Assembly: GCA_036498905.1 (NCBI GenBank)
Contig: DASYER010000023.1
Location: forward strand, 124,001 to 188,000
Source: DAIDKA01 sp036498905
GTDB lineage: Bacteria > Pseudomonadota > Gammaproteobacteria > Steroidobacterales > Steroidobacteraceae
Direction: 5' to 3'
DNA: 64,000 nucleotides
Shown: positions 41,851 through 49,570 of the stretch, in pieces
Layout of the letters: every line of letters begins with the position of its first letter
Numbering within the stretch: the stretch's first letter is position 1
Made by a program: the position numbers and the translations under genes
Notes under the pieces: generated by a model
Told to the model about the DNA's origin: nothing
Databases searched by the model: none
What the model saw: the letters and a program-made list of their open reading frames with translations, nothing else

Positions 41851-44228
41851 GCAATCCCCTGGAGTTGCCGCCCGAGCTGGAGGAGGCCCTTGGCCGGCTC
41901 AACCGGTCCTCGCGCCGCAGTTTCCTCGCAGCTTCCGGTGCCCTGGCCATCACCTTAAGCCTTGGCGCGGTACCCCGCGCGCGGGCGCTTGCCCAGGCAC
42001 CTTTGGCTCCCGCCGGTCCCTATCCCGATCCCGACTTCCTCAAGCTCGACACCTGGATCGTGATTCACCCCGACAACACCGCTACATTCTTCGTCGGCAA
42101 GACAGATGGCGGCCAGGGTACGGGCACGGCGTTTCGGCAAATGATGTGCGATGAGCTGGATATTGCTTATGACAAGACACGACTCGTCATGGGCTGTACG
42201 GACATCACTCCTGACCAGGGTGGCTCGGGAGGCTCGACCAGCGTCGAGAGAGACGGTCGCCCCATGCGCCGGGTGGCTGCCGAAGCGCGGCGGGCCCTGC
42301 TGGAACTAGGCGGCAAGCACCTCGCGATGCCCGTAGAAATGCTCGTAGTGGCCAATGCGACCATTTCGGTGAGGTCCAATCCTCAACGGAACGTGACCTA
42401 CGCCGAACTGATCGGTGGCAAGCGTTTCAATATCGAGCTCACCGGACAAAACGTCAATCTCACGACAGGCAAGGCTGCCATCAAGCCGGTCAGCGACTTA
42501 CGCGTTGTCGGTCGCTCGCACAAGCGTTACGACATTCCGCCGAAGGTCGACGGATCGGCGCAATGGGCGGTCGACATGAAGCTGCCCCGCATGGTGCACG
42601 CACGCAATGTCCGACCGCCCTTTGCAGGCGCCACACTTCAACACATAGATGAGACCTCAGTCCGCGACGTGCCGGGCTTCATCCGCGTGATCAGCCGCGG
42701 TAACTATGTCGCGGTGATTTGCGAGCGTGAAGAACAGGCCATCCGGGCCGCGAGACAGCTGAAGGCACAATGGCAGCGACCCAAGGACGCGCCGTTCCCC
42801 GCTTCGAGCGACTTGTTCGACTATATGCGACGCGCCACTCCCACATCGACGAGCGAGCCGCGCCTGGAGGGTGATCCGGACGCGGCGTTCAAAGGTGCCG
42901 CGCGCGTCATCGAGGCTGATTTTGAAGTGCCTTTTCAGGGGCATTCATCCATCGGCCCGGCCCACGCGCTGGCAGACCCTTCCGACGGTCAGATGACGAT
43001 CTATACCAACGACATGAAGGCATATAGCCATCGCACCGGGGTCGCGAAGTTTCTCGATATGCCGCGTGAAAAGGTCCGAGTGGTCTACATGGACGGTCCG
43101 CAGGTGTATGGCCGAACCGCTGCAGACGATGCAGGTTTCGAAGCGGCGTTTCTGGCCAAAGAACTCGGCCGACCGGTGCGCGTGCAGTGGATGCGCGAGG
43201 AAGAAGCGGGTTGGGATACCAAAGGTCCGGCGCACGTCATCAAGCTTCGCGGCGGTCTGGATGAGCGAGGCAAGCTCGTGGCGCTCCAGTACGACGCCTG
43301 TTCCGCGGACTACAACCACCTTTGGTACAACGAGCCCGACACAGTGCTGATTGCGCAGCTCATGGGGATACGCCCTGCAAAACCGGCCAAGGGCTCTGTC
43401 GAAACGCCGACGACGATGTACGCAATCCCGAATCAGCGCATGCTGACCCGCATCGTCGGGTTGCCGCTGATCTGGGAAACACCGCTGCGAACCGGCAACC
43501 TGCGCGACCCGAACGGTCCGCAGGTCACTTTCGCCTACGAATCCTTCATCGACGAACTCGCCGCGACCGCCAAGGCCGATCCCATTCAGTTTCGTCTGGA
43601 TATGTTGGAACAGGCCAAAGAGGATGAAGTATTCCGCAAATCGCGGTCCCTCGCCGTAGTGCGTGCGGCTGCGAAAGCCTATGGATGGGAGACGCGGCCG
43701 TCACCCAAACCGCAGGCCGCCGAATCCCGGGAGAAAGTGGTGTCGGGGCGCGGCATTGCCTACACCTATCGCAGCAACACCATTGTCGCCGTCATCGCCG
43801 AAGTCGAAGTGAACCGCGAGACGGGCCGTGTGTGGGCCAAGCGGCTGGTGTGCGCGCACGACTGCGGGCTCGTGGTCAATCCTGAGACCCTTCATCACAC
43901 CGTCGAGTGCGGCATGTTGCATGGCCTGAGCCGTGCGCTTTGGGAAGAGGTCCAGTTCGATACCGAGAAGGTCACGAGCGTCAATTGGGCTTCATACCCC
44001 AGCCTGCGACATTCGGACACCCCGGAGGCCATAGACATCGTGCTCGTAAACGGCGATCCCAATCCGGACCGTCCGGATCTTGCCCCGTACGGTGCAGGCG
44101 AATGCAGCCACAAGCCCCTGATCGCCGCAATCGCCAATGCGATCTACGATGCCACGGGTGTTCGGTTGCGGCGGGCACCCTTCCGCAGTGAACGCGTGCT
44201 GGCAGCGCTGCAGGCGCACAGCGCGTGA
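41847..44228 (+). CDS. Molybdenum hydroxylase, molybdopterin-binding subunit (IorB-like), Tat-exported
   Basis: Large subunit of 793 residues. A Tat signal is visible at residues 21-45 (SSRRSFLAASGALAITLSLG), so the mature complex is periplasmic; the FeS subunit, which has no signal, would be carried by hitch-hiking. Conserved molybdopterin elements are TDGGQGTGTAFRQMM, QGGSGGSTS and GAGECSHKPLIAAIANAI, the last with the catalytic Glu. No FAD subunit or cytochrome subunit is encoded next to it, which fits the IorAB type that donates electrons to cytochromes. The substrate (N-heterocycle or aldehyde) cannot be decided. Confidence 0.92.
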   Translation: MSNPLELPPELEEALGRLNRSSRRSFLAASGALAITLSLGAVPRARALAQAPLAPAGPYPDPDFLKLDTWIVIHPDNTATFFVGKTDGGQGTGTAFRQMMCDELDIAYDKTRLVMGCTDITPDQGGSGGSTSVERDGRPMRRVAAEARRALLELGGKHLAMPVEMLVVANATISVRSNPQRNVTYAELIGGKRFNIELTGQNVNLTTGKAAIKPVSDLRVVGRSHKRYDIPPKVDGSAQWAVDMKLPRMVHARNVRPPFAGATLQHIDETSVRDVPGFIRVISRGNYVAVICEREEQAIRAARQLKAQWQRPKDAPFPASSDLFDYMRRATPTSTSEPRLEGDPDAAFKGAARVIEADFEVPFQGHSSIGPAHALADPSDGQMTIYTNDMKAYSHRTGVAKFLDMPREKVRVVYMDGPQVYGRTAADDAGFEAAFLAKELGRPVRVQWMREEEAGWDTKGPAHVIKLRGGLDERGKLVALQYDACSADYNHLWYNEPDTVLIAQLMGIRPAKPAKGSVETPTTMYAIPNQRMLTRIVGLPLIWETPLRTGNLRDPNGPQVTFAYESFIDELAATAKADPIQFRLDMLEQAKEDEVFRKSRSLAVVRAAAKAYGWETRPSPKPQAAESREKVVSGRGIAYTYRSNTIVAVIAEVEVNRETGRVWAKRLVCAHDCGLVVNPETLHHTVECGMLHGLSRALWEEVQFDTEKVTSVNWASYPSLRHSDTPEAIDIVLVNGDPNPDRPDLAPYGAGECSHKPLIAAIANAIYDATGVRLRRAPFRSERVLAALQAHSA

Positions 44229-44256
44229 AGGCTCGGGCTCTTGGCCCGCGTCAATC

Positions 44257-44898
44257 TCAGGTGCGCAGCAGCTTGAAGGCGTGGGTCCATTCATTGTTCG
44301 CAAAGCCCAGGATGCACCACAGCATGCACAGCGGCTCGATCGCGCGTGCTGCTTCAGCACCTCCCATATCGGCCGTCTCCCAGCCGAACTGATCGAGAAT
44401 TTGGCTCACAGTCTTCTTTGCGCTCTCGTCATTACCGCAGATGAACATTGTCGGGCGGCCGGCGGCATAGCTGGGATTTACAAATCTTACGCTTCCGACC
44501 GAATTGAAAGCCTTCACCAGCCGGGCGTCCGCAAACTCTCGCTGCAGTTGCTCCATCAGCGAGTCATTCATCTTGGTAAAGAAGGACAGAACCCCATGGT
44601 CGGGTGGGGCATCGCTGATGGGATTCGTGGCATCGATCACAACTTTGCCCGCAAGATTCTTCTGACCGGCCAGGCGCAGGGCCTGCGCGGAAGCCGAACC
44701 CTTGACGGCGAGTACGATCACCTGTGCAAAGGCTGTCGCCTCGCTGGGGCTCGCAAGTTTCACGGCGGGATTCGTCTTGCGCCATTCAGTCAATTTTTCC
44801 GGCTCACGCGTGCCGAGCATCGTTTCGTGCCCGTGGTGCACGAACCCCGCCGCAAGCGTCTGCCCGACAGTCCCCGAACCGAGTACTGCAATTCTCAT
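44257..44898 (-). CDS. NADPH-dependent F420 reductase-like / NAD(P)-binding oxidoreductase
   Basis: Protein of 213 residues with an N-terminal Rossmann fold (RIAVLGSGTVGQTLAAGF) and the segment MLGTREPEKLTEW typical of the F420-dependent NADP oxidoreductase-like family. In bacteria without F420 these proteins have unknown substrates, sometimes ferric or flavin reduction. The ATG at 44898 has GGAGAAG upstream. It is convergent with the Mo-hydroxylase gene and has no operon partner. Confidence 0.8.
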   Translation of the reverse strand: MRIAVLGSGTVGQTLAAGFVHHGHETMLGTREPEKLTEWRKTNPAVKLASPSEATAFAQVIVLAVKGSASAQALRLAGQKNLAGKVVIDATNPISDAPPDHGVLSFFTKMNDSLMEQLQREFADARLVKAFNSVGSVRFVNPSYAAGRPTMFICGNDESAKKTVSQILDQFGWETADMGGAEAARAIEPLCMLWCILGFANNEWTHAFKLLRT

Positions 44899-45019
44899 GT
44901 CACTTCTCCGGGATGGTTCACACGACTACGCCAAGGGTGTGGGGCGTGCCGTACTGACTACATTAACGAGTCAGGCCGTGAGGCACAAAGCGTAGGCTCC
45001 TTCACGGCGACGCAGGAAT

Positions 45020-45042
45020 GGTCTAGGGTCGGCTTGTAGACC
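45020..45042. promoter_or_regulatory. Weak inverted repeat upstream of the YcnI-type gene
   Basis: GGTCTA, 11 spacer bases, TAGACC: a 6+6 bp inverted repeat about 35 bp before the coding start at 45078. It may be an operator; arms this short can occur by chance. Confidence 0.2.
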
Positions 45043-45077
45043 AAGCTTCAGGGGGCGCCATAAAGAAGAATAGGGCG

Positions 45078-45530
45078 GTGTACGCGTTTACGCTGGTCAT
45101 GATCCTGTCATGGACGCTCGCCAGCGCGCATATTCGAATTTATCCCGCAACATCGGCCCTGGGCGCGCGGGAGAAGTACACGATGCGCGTTCCCAACGAG
45201 AAGCAGGTCGATACCGTCCGAATCGAAGGGGAATTTCCCGCCAACCTGAAGATCTACGACTTTGAGTTCAAGCCGGGTTGGACGGTGAACATCAAGAAGG
45301 ACGCCCAGGGAAACATCGTGGGTGCCACTTGGATTGGAACGATCAAGCCGTATGAATTTGTGGAGTTCGGCATGTTGGGACTCAATCCCAAGCAAGGCGA
45401 CGCAATGGTCTGGAAGTTCGTGCGGTTCTACGCCGACGGCAAGAAGGAAGAATTCACGGGTCCCGCGGGAAGTTTCTATCCTGAGCCAACGGTGACGCTC
45501 ACGGCCGCGCCTGCGGAATTACACAAGTGA
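45078..45530 (+). CDS. YcnI-domain (DUF1775) protein, start uncertain
   Basis: Exported protein of about 150 residues. After a hydrophobic N-terminus ending ...SWTLASAHIRIYP, the mature part has REKYTMRVPNEKQVDTVRIE and FEFKPGWTVNIKKDAQGN, which match the YcnI/DUF1775 domain known from copper-binding proteins; the conserved His after signal cleavage is present (SAH). The GTG at 45078 is the first standard start, but reading upstream in frame gives IKKNRAV beginning at an ATA preceded by AGGGGGCGCC, which would supply the basic residues expected of a signal peptide. So an ATA start, or a mutated ATG, is possible. No copper exporter is adjacent. Confidence 0.7.
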   Translation: MYAFTLVMILSWTLASAHIRIYPATSALGAREKYTMRVPNEKQVDTVRIEGEFPANLKIYDFEFKPGWTVNIKKDAQGNIVGATWIGTIKPYEFVEFGMLGLNPKQGDAMVWKFVRFYADGKKEEFTGPAGSFYPEPTVTLTAAPAELHK

Positions 45531-45660
45531 ATACGGCCGGCCTCGCAAGGTGCATGAAAGGCTCTTAGGACCGGAAGGCGAGACGCTCCGGTTTCACGTT
45601 GCCGGCATGATCCAGGACAACCGAACGTATTTTCCGCTTGCGTGGGAGGCACACCACAGT

Positions 45661-45679
45661 TACTTTGCAAAACAAAGTA
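45661..45679. promoter_or_regulatory. Inverted repeat upstream of PAP2 phosphatase gene
   Basis: TACTTTG, spacer CAAAA, CAAAGTA: a perfect 7+7 bp inverted repeat 37 bp before the TTG start of the PAP2 gene. The AT-rich arms stand out in the GC-rich surroundings. It looks like a dimeric-regulator operator; the regulator is not known. Confidence 0.45.
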
Positions 45680-45716
45680 TTAAAGGACCGCGCACGACGC
45701 GGTATTCGGTGATTCG

Positions 45717-46511
45717 TTGCGAAAGTTGGGGATCGCGGCGCTGTGCCTTTGCGCTGCGCAAGCCGCCATGGCAGGCCCGGCCTGGGCCGATGGCATCGAA
45801 CCGGCCGATTTCATTCATGATGCGGGTCTTTACCTCACCGCGCCGCTGCGCTGGAACAGCACGGATTGGATGTACTTCGGTGGCACCCTGGCGGCCGTCG
45901 GCGCCGCACACTCCCTGGACGGCAGGGTCCGGGACCACTTTGCCGGCAGCCAGCCGCTGCTAAACGGCCAGGATCCCCATAGCACCGATGATTACCTGCC
46001 GGCAGTGGGCCTGCTGGGCGGAACTCTGCTCGTGGCGGAGGTGGCCGGTGATAGCTACGGCAAAGGCGAGGTGGCCACCATGCTGGAGGCCTCGATCTTC
46101 AGTACCGTGACCGCCGAGGGCCTCAAGTACGCCGCCGGCCGCGAGCGACCCAATGAGACTGGGCATCCGAATGATTGGCGAATGAGCGGCAGTTCATTTC
46201 CGTCGCTGCACTCCGATCTTGCGTTCGCGATCGGCACCGTGTTCGCGGAGTCCGGAGACGACGACTACCGTTGGTTCCGCCGCCTCATTGGCTATGGGAT
46301 CGGGTCAGCCACCGTCTATATGCGGCTGCACGACAATGCGCACTGGTTCTCCGACACCGTCGCTGGCGCCGCGATCGGCATGGCGAGCGCCCGCTTTTCG
46401 ATGAACCGTCGGCTGGAGCGTACTGAAGATCACCCGCAAGCCCTGAACATATCGGTGGCACCGATGGCCGGGGGAGGACTAACGCTCGCGTTCCGGCTGT
46501 CCATGGACTGA
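45717..46511 (+). CDS. PAP2 family phosphatase, exported
   Basis: Phosphatidic-acid-phosphatase-type (PAP2) protein of 264 residues. The start is a TTG at 45717, giving a signal peptide (LRKLGIAALCLCAAQAAMAG). The three acid-phosphatase motifs are recognisable as KYAAGRERP, SFPSLHSDL and RLHDNAHWFSD, with the catalytic His residues. Its hydrophobicity is too low for a six-helix membrane lipid phosphatase, so a periplasmic acid phosphatase or outer-membrane-associated form is more likely. It is followed by the ECF41-type sigma gene on the same strand after 117 bp. Confidence 0.82.
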   Translation: MRKLGIAALCLCAAQAAMAGPAWADGIEPADFIHDAGLYLTAPLRWNSTDWMYFGGTLAAVGAAHSLDGRVRDHFAGSQPLLNGQDPHSTDDYLPAVGLLGGTLLVAEVAGDSYGKGEVATMLEASIFSTVTAEGLKYAAGRERPNETGHPNDWRMSGSSFPSLHSDLAFAIGTVFAESGDDDYRWFRRLIGYGIGSATVYMRLHDNAHWFSDTVAGAAIGMASARFSMNRRLERTEDHPQALNISVAPMAGGGLTLAFRLSMD

Positions 46512-46583
46512 GTCCAACCCACCGCCGCGACCCTCTCCTTGAGCGCGGCGGTCTCGTGCCGGGTGAATTTCCCAAAGATCAGC

Positions 46584-46609
46584 TGTCACAATGACAGTCG
46601 TCGAACGTC
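46584..46609 (+). promoter_or_regulatory. Predicted ECF41-type promoter of the sigma gene
   Basis: TGTCACA at 46584-46590, 15 spacer bases, CGTC at 46606-46609, ending 19 bp before the sigma start codon at 46629. This matches the published ECF41 consensus of TGTCACA in the -35 and CGTC in the -10 region. The -35 also forms part of the inverted repeat CTGTCA-CAA-TGACAG. It implies autoregulation. Confidence 0.6.
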
Positions 46610-46628
46610 TGACTCTGCAGGACAATCG

Positions 46629-47495
46629 ATGAAAGCCAATATCGCAACTTTCCAGCAGCATCGAGCACGCCTTTACGGTTTGGCGTACCGGATGCTGGGG
46701 ACGCGCGCCGACGCAGAAGACATGCTGCAGGACGCGTATTTGCGCTGGCACCGCAGTGATATCGAATCGATACGCAATCCTGAGGCGTGGCTGGTCACGA
46801 CCGTGACGCGGCTTTGTATCGATCGCCTGCGGCTGGCCCGCACCGAACGCGAAGCGTACAAGGGTCCCTGGCTTCCGGAGCCCATCGTGGACGAGTTGAC
46901 GGCCGCTCCCGAAAAGAGCAGTGAGCTTGCCTCGGATCTGTCGATGGCACTTCTCGTCGTACTCGAGCGCCTCGAACCCGAAGAGCGCGCCGCGCTGCTT
47001 CTGCGCGAGGTATTCGACAGCGACTACGCAGAGATCGCGAACGTTCTTGGCAAGAACGAAGCCGCGTGCCGGCAGTTGGTGCACAGAGCGCAGCAGCGTG
47101 TGCGCAAGGAGCGGCCCAGTCTTCGCGTGAGCCATGCGGCACGCGAAGAGCTGCTCGACAAGTTCGTCACCGCGATCCATGCCGGCAACAAGCAGGCGCT
47201 GATTGCGTTGTTCGCACCCGATGCGACCTGGACCGCGGATGGCGGCGGCAAAACTGCGGCGGCCTCCAAGACGCTCGCAGGTGCGGCGCGGATTGCCAAA
47301 CTCGTGCTCGGGTTCGTGCGCCGATTCGGTTCGGGATTGGTTTTCAGAAAGGCCATTGTCAACGGCGAATTGGGTCTCCTCCTGTGCGTGGATGGCCGGC
47401 CATTGACCGCTCTGAGCATCTATACGGACGGCCGACAGATCTTGGCGGCCTACAACGTCGTCAACCCGGAAAAGCTCCGATCAGGATTGCATTGA
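46629..47495 (+). CDS. ECF sigma factor, ECF41/SigJ type with C-terminal SnoaL-like domain
   Basis: Alternative sigma factor of 288 residues. Region 2 (RLYGLAYRMLGTRADAEDML) and region 4 (REVFDSDYAEIANVLGKNEA) are normal for ECF factors. The C-terminal extension (residues 170-288) is a SnoaL-like domain, and the three ECF41 signature motifs are present: WLPEP (81-85), DGGGK (204-208) and NPEKL (279-283). In ECF41 factors the extension replaces a separate anti-sigma factor. The ATG at 46629 was chosen over an upstream open frame because it matches the family N-terminus. It is followed 8 bp later by an FAD monooxygenase gene, and an epimerase gene lies beyond, the usual ECF41 partners. Confidence 0.93.
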   Translation: MKANIATFQQHRARLYGLAYRMLGTRADAEDMLQDAYLRWHRSDIESIRNPEAWLVTTVTRLCIDRLRLARTEREAYKGPWLPEPIVDELTAAPEKSSELASDLSMALLVVLERLEPEERAALLLREVFDSDYAEIANVLGKNEAACRQLVHRAQQRVRKERPSLRVSHAAREELLDKFVTAIHAGNKQALIALFAPDATWTADGGGKTAAASKTLAGAARIAKLVLGFVRRFGSGLVFRKAIVNGELGLLLCVDGRPLTALSIYTDGRQILAAYNVVNPEKLRSGLH

Positions 47496-47503
47496 CACCT
47501 TGT

Positions 47504-48664
47504 ATGCCTACCGAAGCTATACATACCGAGGTACTGATCGCAGGGGCCGGGCCGGTGGGGTTGGCGCTGGCTGCCGAGTTGAGGCGGCATGGTGTCACGC
47601 CCCTCATCGTTGATCGCCTCGCCGCCGGCGCCAACACTTCACGCGCCTGCGTCATTCACGCTCGAACCCTTGAGATGCTCGAGCCGCTCGGCGTCACGGC
47701 TGACTTGATCGCCAATGGGCTAAGAGTGCCGACCTTCCGGATCCGCGATCATGACCGGGCGCTGATGACCATCAATTTCGATGGGATTCCGAGCGCGTAT
47801 CCGTTCACGCTGATGTGCCCTCAGGATCGAACCGAGCAAATACTGCATCAGCATTTTGAGAGCTTGGGCGGTGCGGTCATACGATCCTGCGAATTGCGCG
47901 GATATGAGATCAGGAAGAATGGTCTCGAAGTGCTCTTGAATGAGAATGGTGCCTTCAGGACGGTTCATGCGCGCTGGCTGGTAGGGTGCGATGGAATGCA
48001 TAGTCGGGTTCGCGAGGGTGCAGGCATAGGGTTTATCGGCAGTGAATATGAGCAATCCTTCGTGCTGGGCGACGTACGGATGGAGTGGCCCCTGAGCCGT
48101 GAGGAAGTCACGCTGTTTTTCTCGTCGGAGGGATTCATGGTGGTCGCGCCCCTGCCCGCAGAGGACCGGTATCGAATCGTGGCAACCGCCGACAATGCGC
48201 CTGAGACCCCTTCGATGGAATTCATTCAGTCGCTTCTGAAACGTGGACCGGTCCGTCGACCAGGCCAAATTCGCACCATGCTGTGGAGTTCGCGGTTTCA
48301 CATTCATCACCGCGTAGCGCAGAACATGCGTAAGGATCGAATTCTGCTGTGCGGAGATGCCGCACATGTCCACAGTCCGGCCGGCGGACAAGGGATGAAT
48401 ACCGGCATTCAAGACGGTGTTTCATTGGCGAAAGCCCTGGCCCAGACACTCGGTGACGGCGAGGAATCACGATTGGACACTTGGGCTGCCGAACGTCATC
48501 GCATCGCAAGCCGGGTTGTGGCGCTAACGGATCGAATGACCAGAATGGCCACGATGAAATCAACTTCCGCTCGGGCGCTACGCAATGCGGCCGTGGCGAC
48601 GGTTGGTCACCTGCCGCCGGTACGAGCGCGACTGGTCCGGAATTTGGCGGGACTGACGAACTGA
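47504..48664 (+). CDS. FAD-dependent monooxygenase
   Basis: Aromatic-hydroxylase-type flavoprotein of 386 residues. Motifs: GAGPVGLALAAELRRHG (GxGxxG), LVGCDGMHSRVRE (DG) and LLCGDAAHVHSPAGGQGMNTG (GD). These belong to the PheA/TfdB class that hydroxylates phenols and similar compounds with NAD(P)H and O2. The usual third C-terminal domain is shortened; the protein is about 100 residues shorter than typical TfdB. It is probably co-transcribed with the ECF41 sigma gene (8-bp gap). Substrate unknown. Confidence 0.88.
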   Translation: MPTEAIHTEVLIAGAGPVGLALAAELRRHGVTPLIVDRLAAGANTSRACVIHARTLEMLEPLGVTADLIANGLRVPTFRIRDHDRALMTINFDGIPSAYPFTLMCPQDRTEQILHQHFESLGGAVIRSCELRGYEIRKNGLEVLLNENGAFRTVHARWLVGCDGMHSRVREGAGIGFIGSEYEQSFVLGDVRMEWPLSREEVTLFFSSEGFMVVAPLPAEDRYRIVATADNAPETPSMEFIQSLLKRGPVRRPGQIRTMLWSSRFHIHHRVAQNMRKDRILLCGDAAHVHSPAGGQGMNTGIQDGVSLAKALAQTLGDGEESRLDTWAAERHRIASRVVALTDRMTRMATMKSTSARALRNAAVATVGHLPPVRARLVRNLAGLTN

Positions 48665-48674
48665 TTTTCCGCCT

Positions 48675-49406
48675 TCAGGCGGGCAGTCGAAACTCGCTGT
48701 TCCACCCGAGCTGTGCGACCGCTTTCGCGGTTGAGACATGCGCATTGGATTGCGCAACGTTGAAGGCTCCTGCCGCCCCGCGATCGATGGCGAGCATTGC
48801 CGCATAGGCGGCCGCATCCACATGAAGCGGAATGAACCCTGACGGCGTCCTGGCGTGGGTGCCCGGGCCAAAAATATGGCCGTAGCGCAGCACAATCCCC
48901 TCAAGAGGGGGTGTCTTCAGGACAGCGTCCTCCAACGCCGTGACGCCGCGAACCGTGATCCCGCGGTCTCCCTCCGCAGTAACATCCAGAGGATCCACTT
49001 CCAGGTGTGGCTCCGGACCCGGTGTGTAGGCCCAGGCGATGCTCTGGGCGATGAAGCGACGAACGCCTGCGGCGACCGCCGCTTGGACCAGGTTGGCCGT
49101 ACCATATTTACGGACCCGGGCGTTGCGTACTATGGCGTCCTTCATCTGTGCCGGCTCGAGGTTCTTGGGAAGATCGGTAAGCTGATGGATCACAATGTCG
49201 GGCTTGAGGCTCTCCATCAGCGATGTGACCGCGGGTGCGTCGAACACATCGATTACGTTCGCCTCCGCCCCCAGATCGAGGAGCGTGGCGATTTTCGCCG
49301 GCGTTCGGGTGATGCCGACGACGCGGTGACCGGCAGCGCGCAGCATTGGGAGCAGTCTGCTGCCGATGGCGCCGGTCGCACCCGCCACCAGAATCCTGGA
49401 TGACAT
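48675..49406 (-). CDS. NAD-dependent epimerase/dehydratase family protein
   Basis: Extended-SDR protein of 243 residues with the NAD motif GATGAIGSRLLPML. The catalytic Tyr region is atypical: the expected YxxxK is not obvious. It ends LGWNSEFRLPA as in NmrA-like or epimerase proteins. It is convergent with the FAD monooxygenase gene with 10 bp between stops. An ECF41-type promoter (49443-49469) lies 37 bp upstream of its start, linking it to the sigma factor. A paralogue with similar N-terminus is at 62970-63938. Confidence 0.86.
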   Translation of the reverse strand: MSSRILVAGATGAIGSRLLPMLRAAGHRVVGITRTPAKIATLLDLGAEANVIDVFDAPAVTSLMESLKPDIVIHQLTDLPKNLEPAQMKDAIVRNARVRKYGTANLVQAAVAAGVRRFIAQSIAWAYTPGPEPHLEVDPLDVTAEGDRGITVRGVTALEDAVLKTPPLEGIVLRYGHIFGPGTHARTPSGFIPLHVDAAAYAAMLAIDRGAAGAFNVAQSNAHVSTAKAVAQLGWNSEFRLPA

Positions 49407-49442
49407 CGAACCTCCTTATTTCGCATCTGCCTGCGGTTCAAG

Positions 49443-49469
49443 GACGAATCTGCGTGCACGATTGTGACG
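49443..49469 (-). promoter_or_regulatory. Predicted ECF41-type promoter of the epimerase gene
   Basis: Read on the minus strand: CGTCACA (49469-49463), 16 spacer bases, CGTC (49446-49443). It is one mismatch from the ECF41 -35 consensus TGTCACA and has the exact -10 element with consensus spacing. It is 36 bp from the epimerase ATG. The probability of a chance match immediately upstream of the second partner gene is low. Confidence 0.6.
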
Positions 49470-49532
49470 GTCCTTTTCCCATGAGCAACGCGACCAAGCA
49501 GTGATGTCGTGTTTCGCGCCTGAAATCCGATA

Positions 49533-49552
49533 CTAACGGGAAGAACCGTTAG
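49533..49552. promoter_or_regulatory. Inverted repeat upstream of second di-heme peroxidase
   Basis: CTAACGG, GAAGAA, CCGTTAG: a perfect 7+7 bp inverted repeat 18 bp before the start at 49571, just upstream of the GGGGGAAC ribosome-binding region. It could be an operator or an mRNA hairpin; no T-run follows, so not a terminator. Confidence 0.4.
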
Positions 49553-49570
49553 ATTATCTGGGGGAACATT

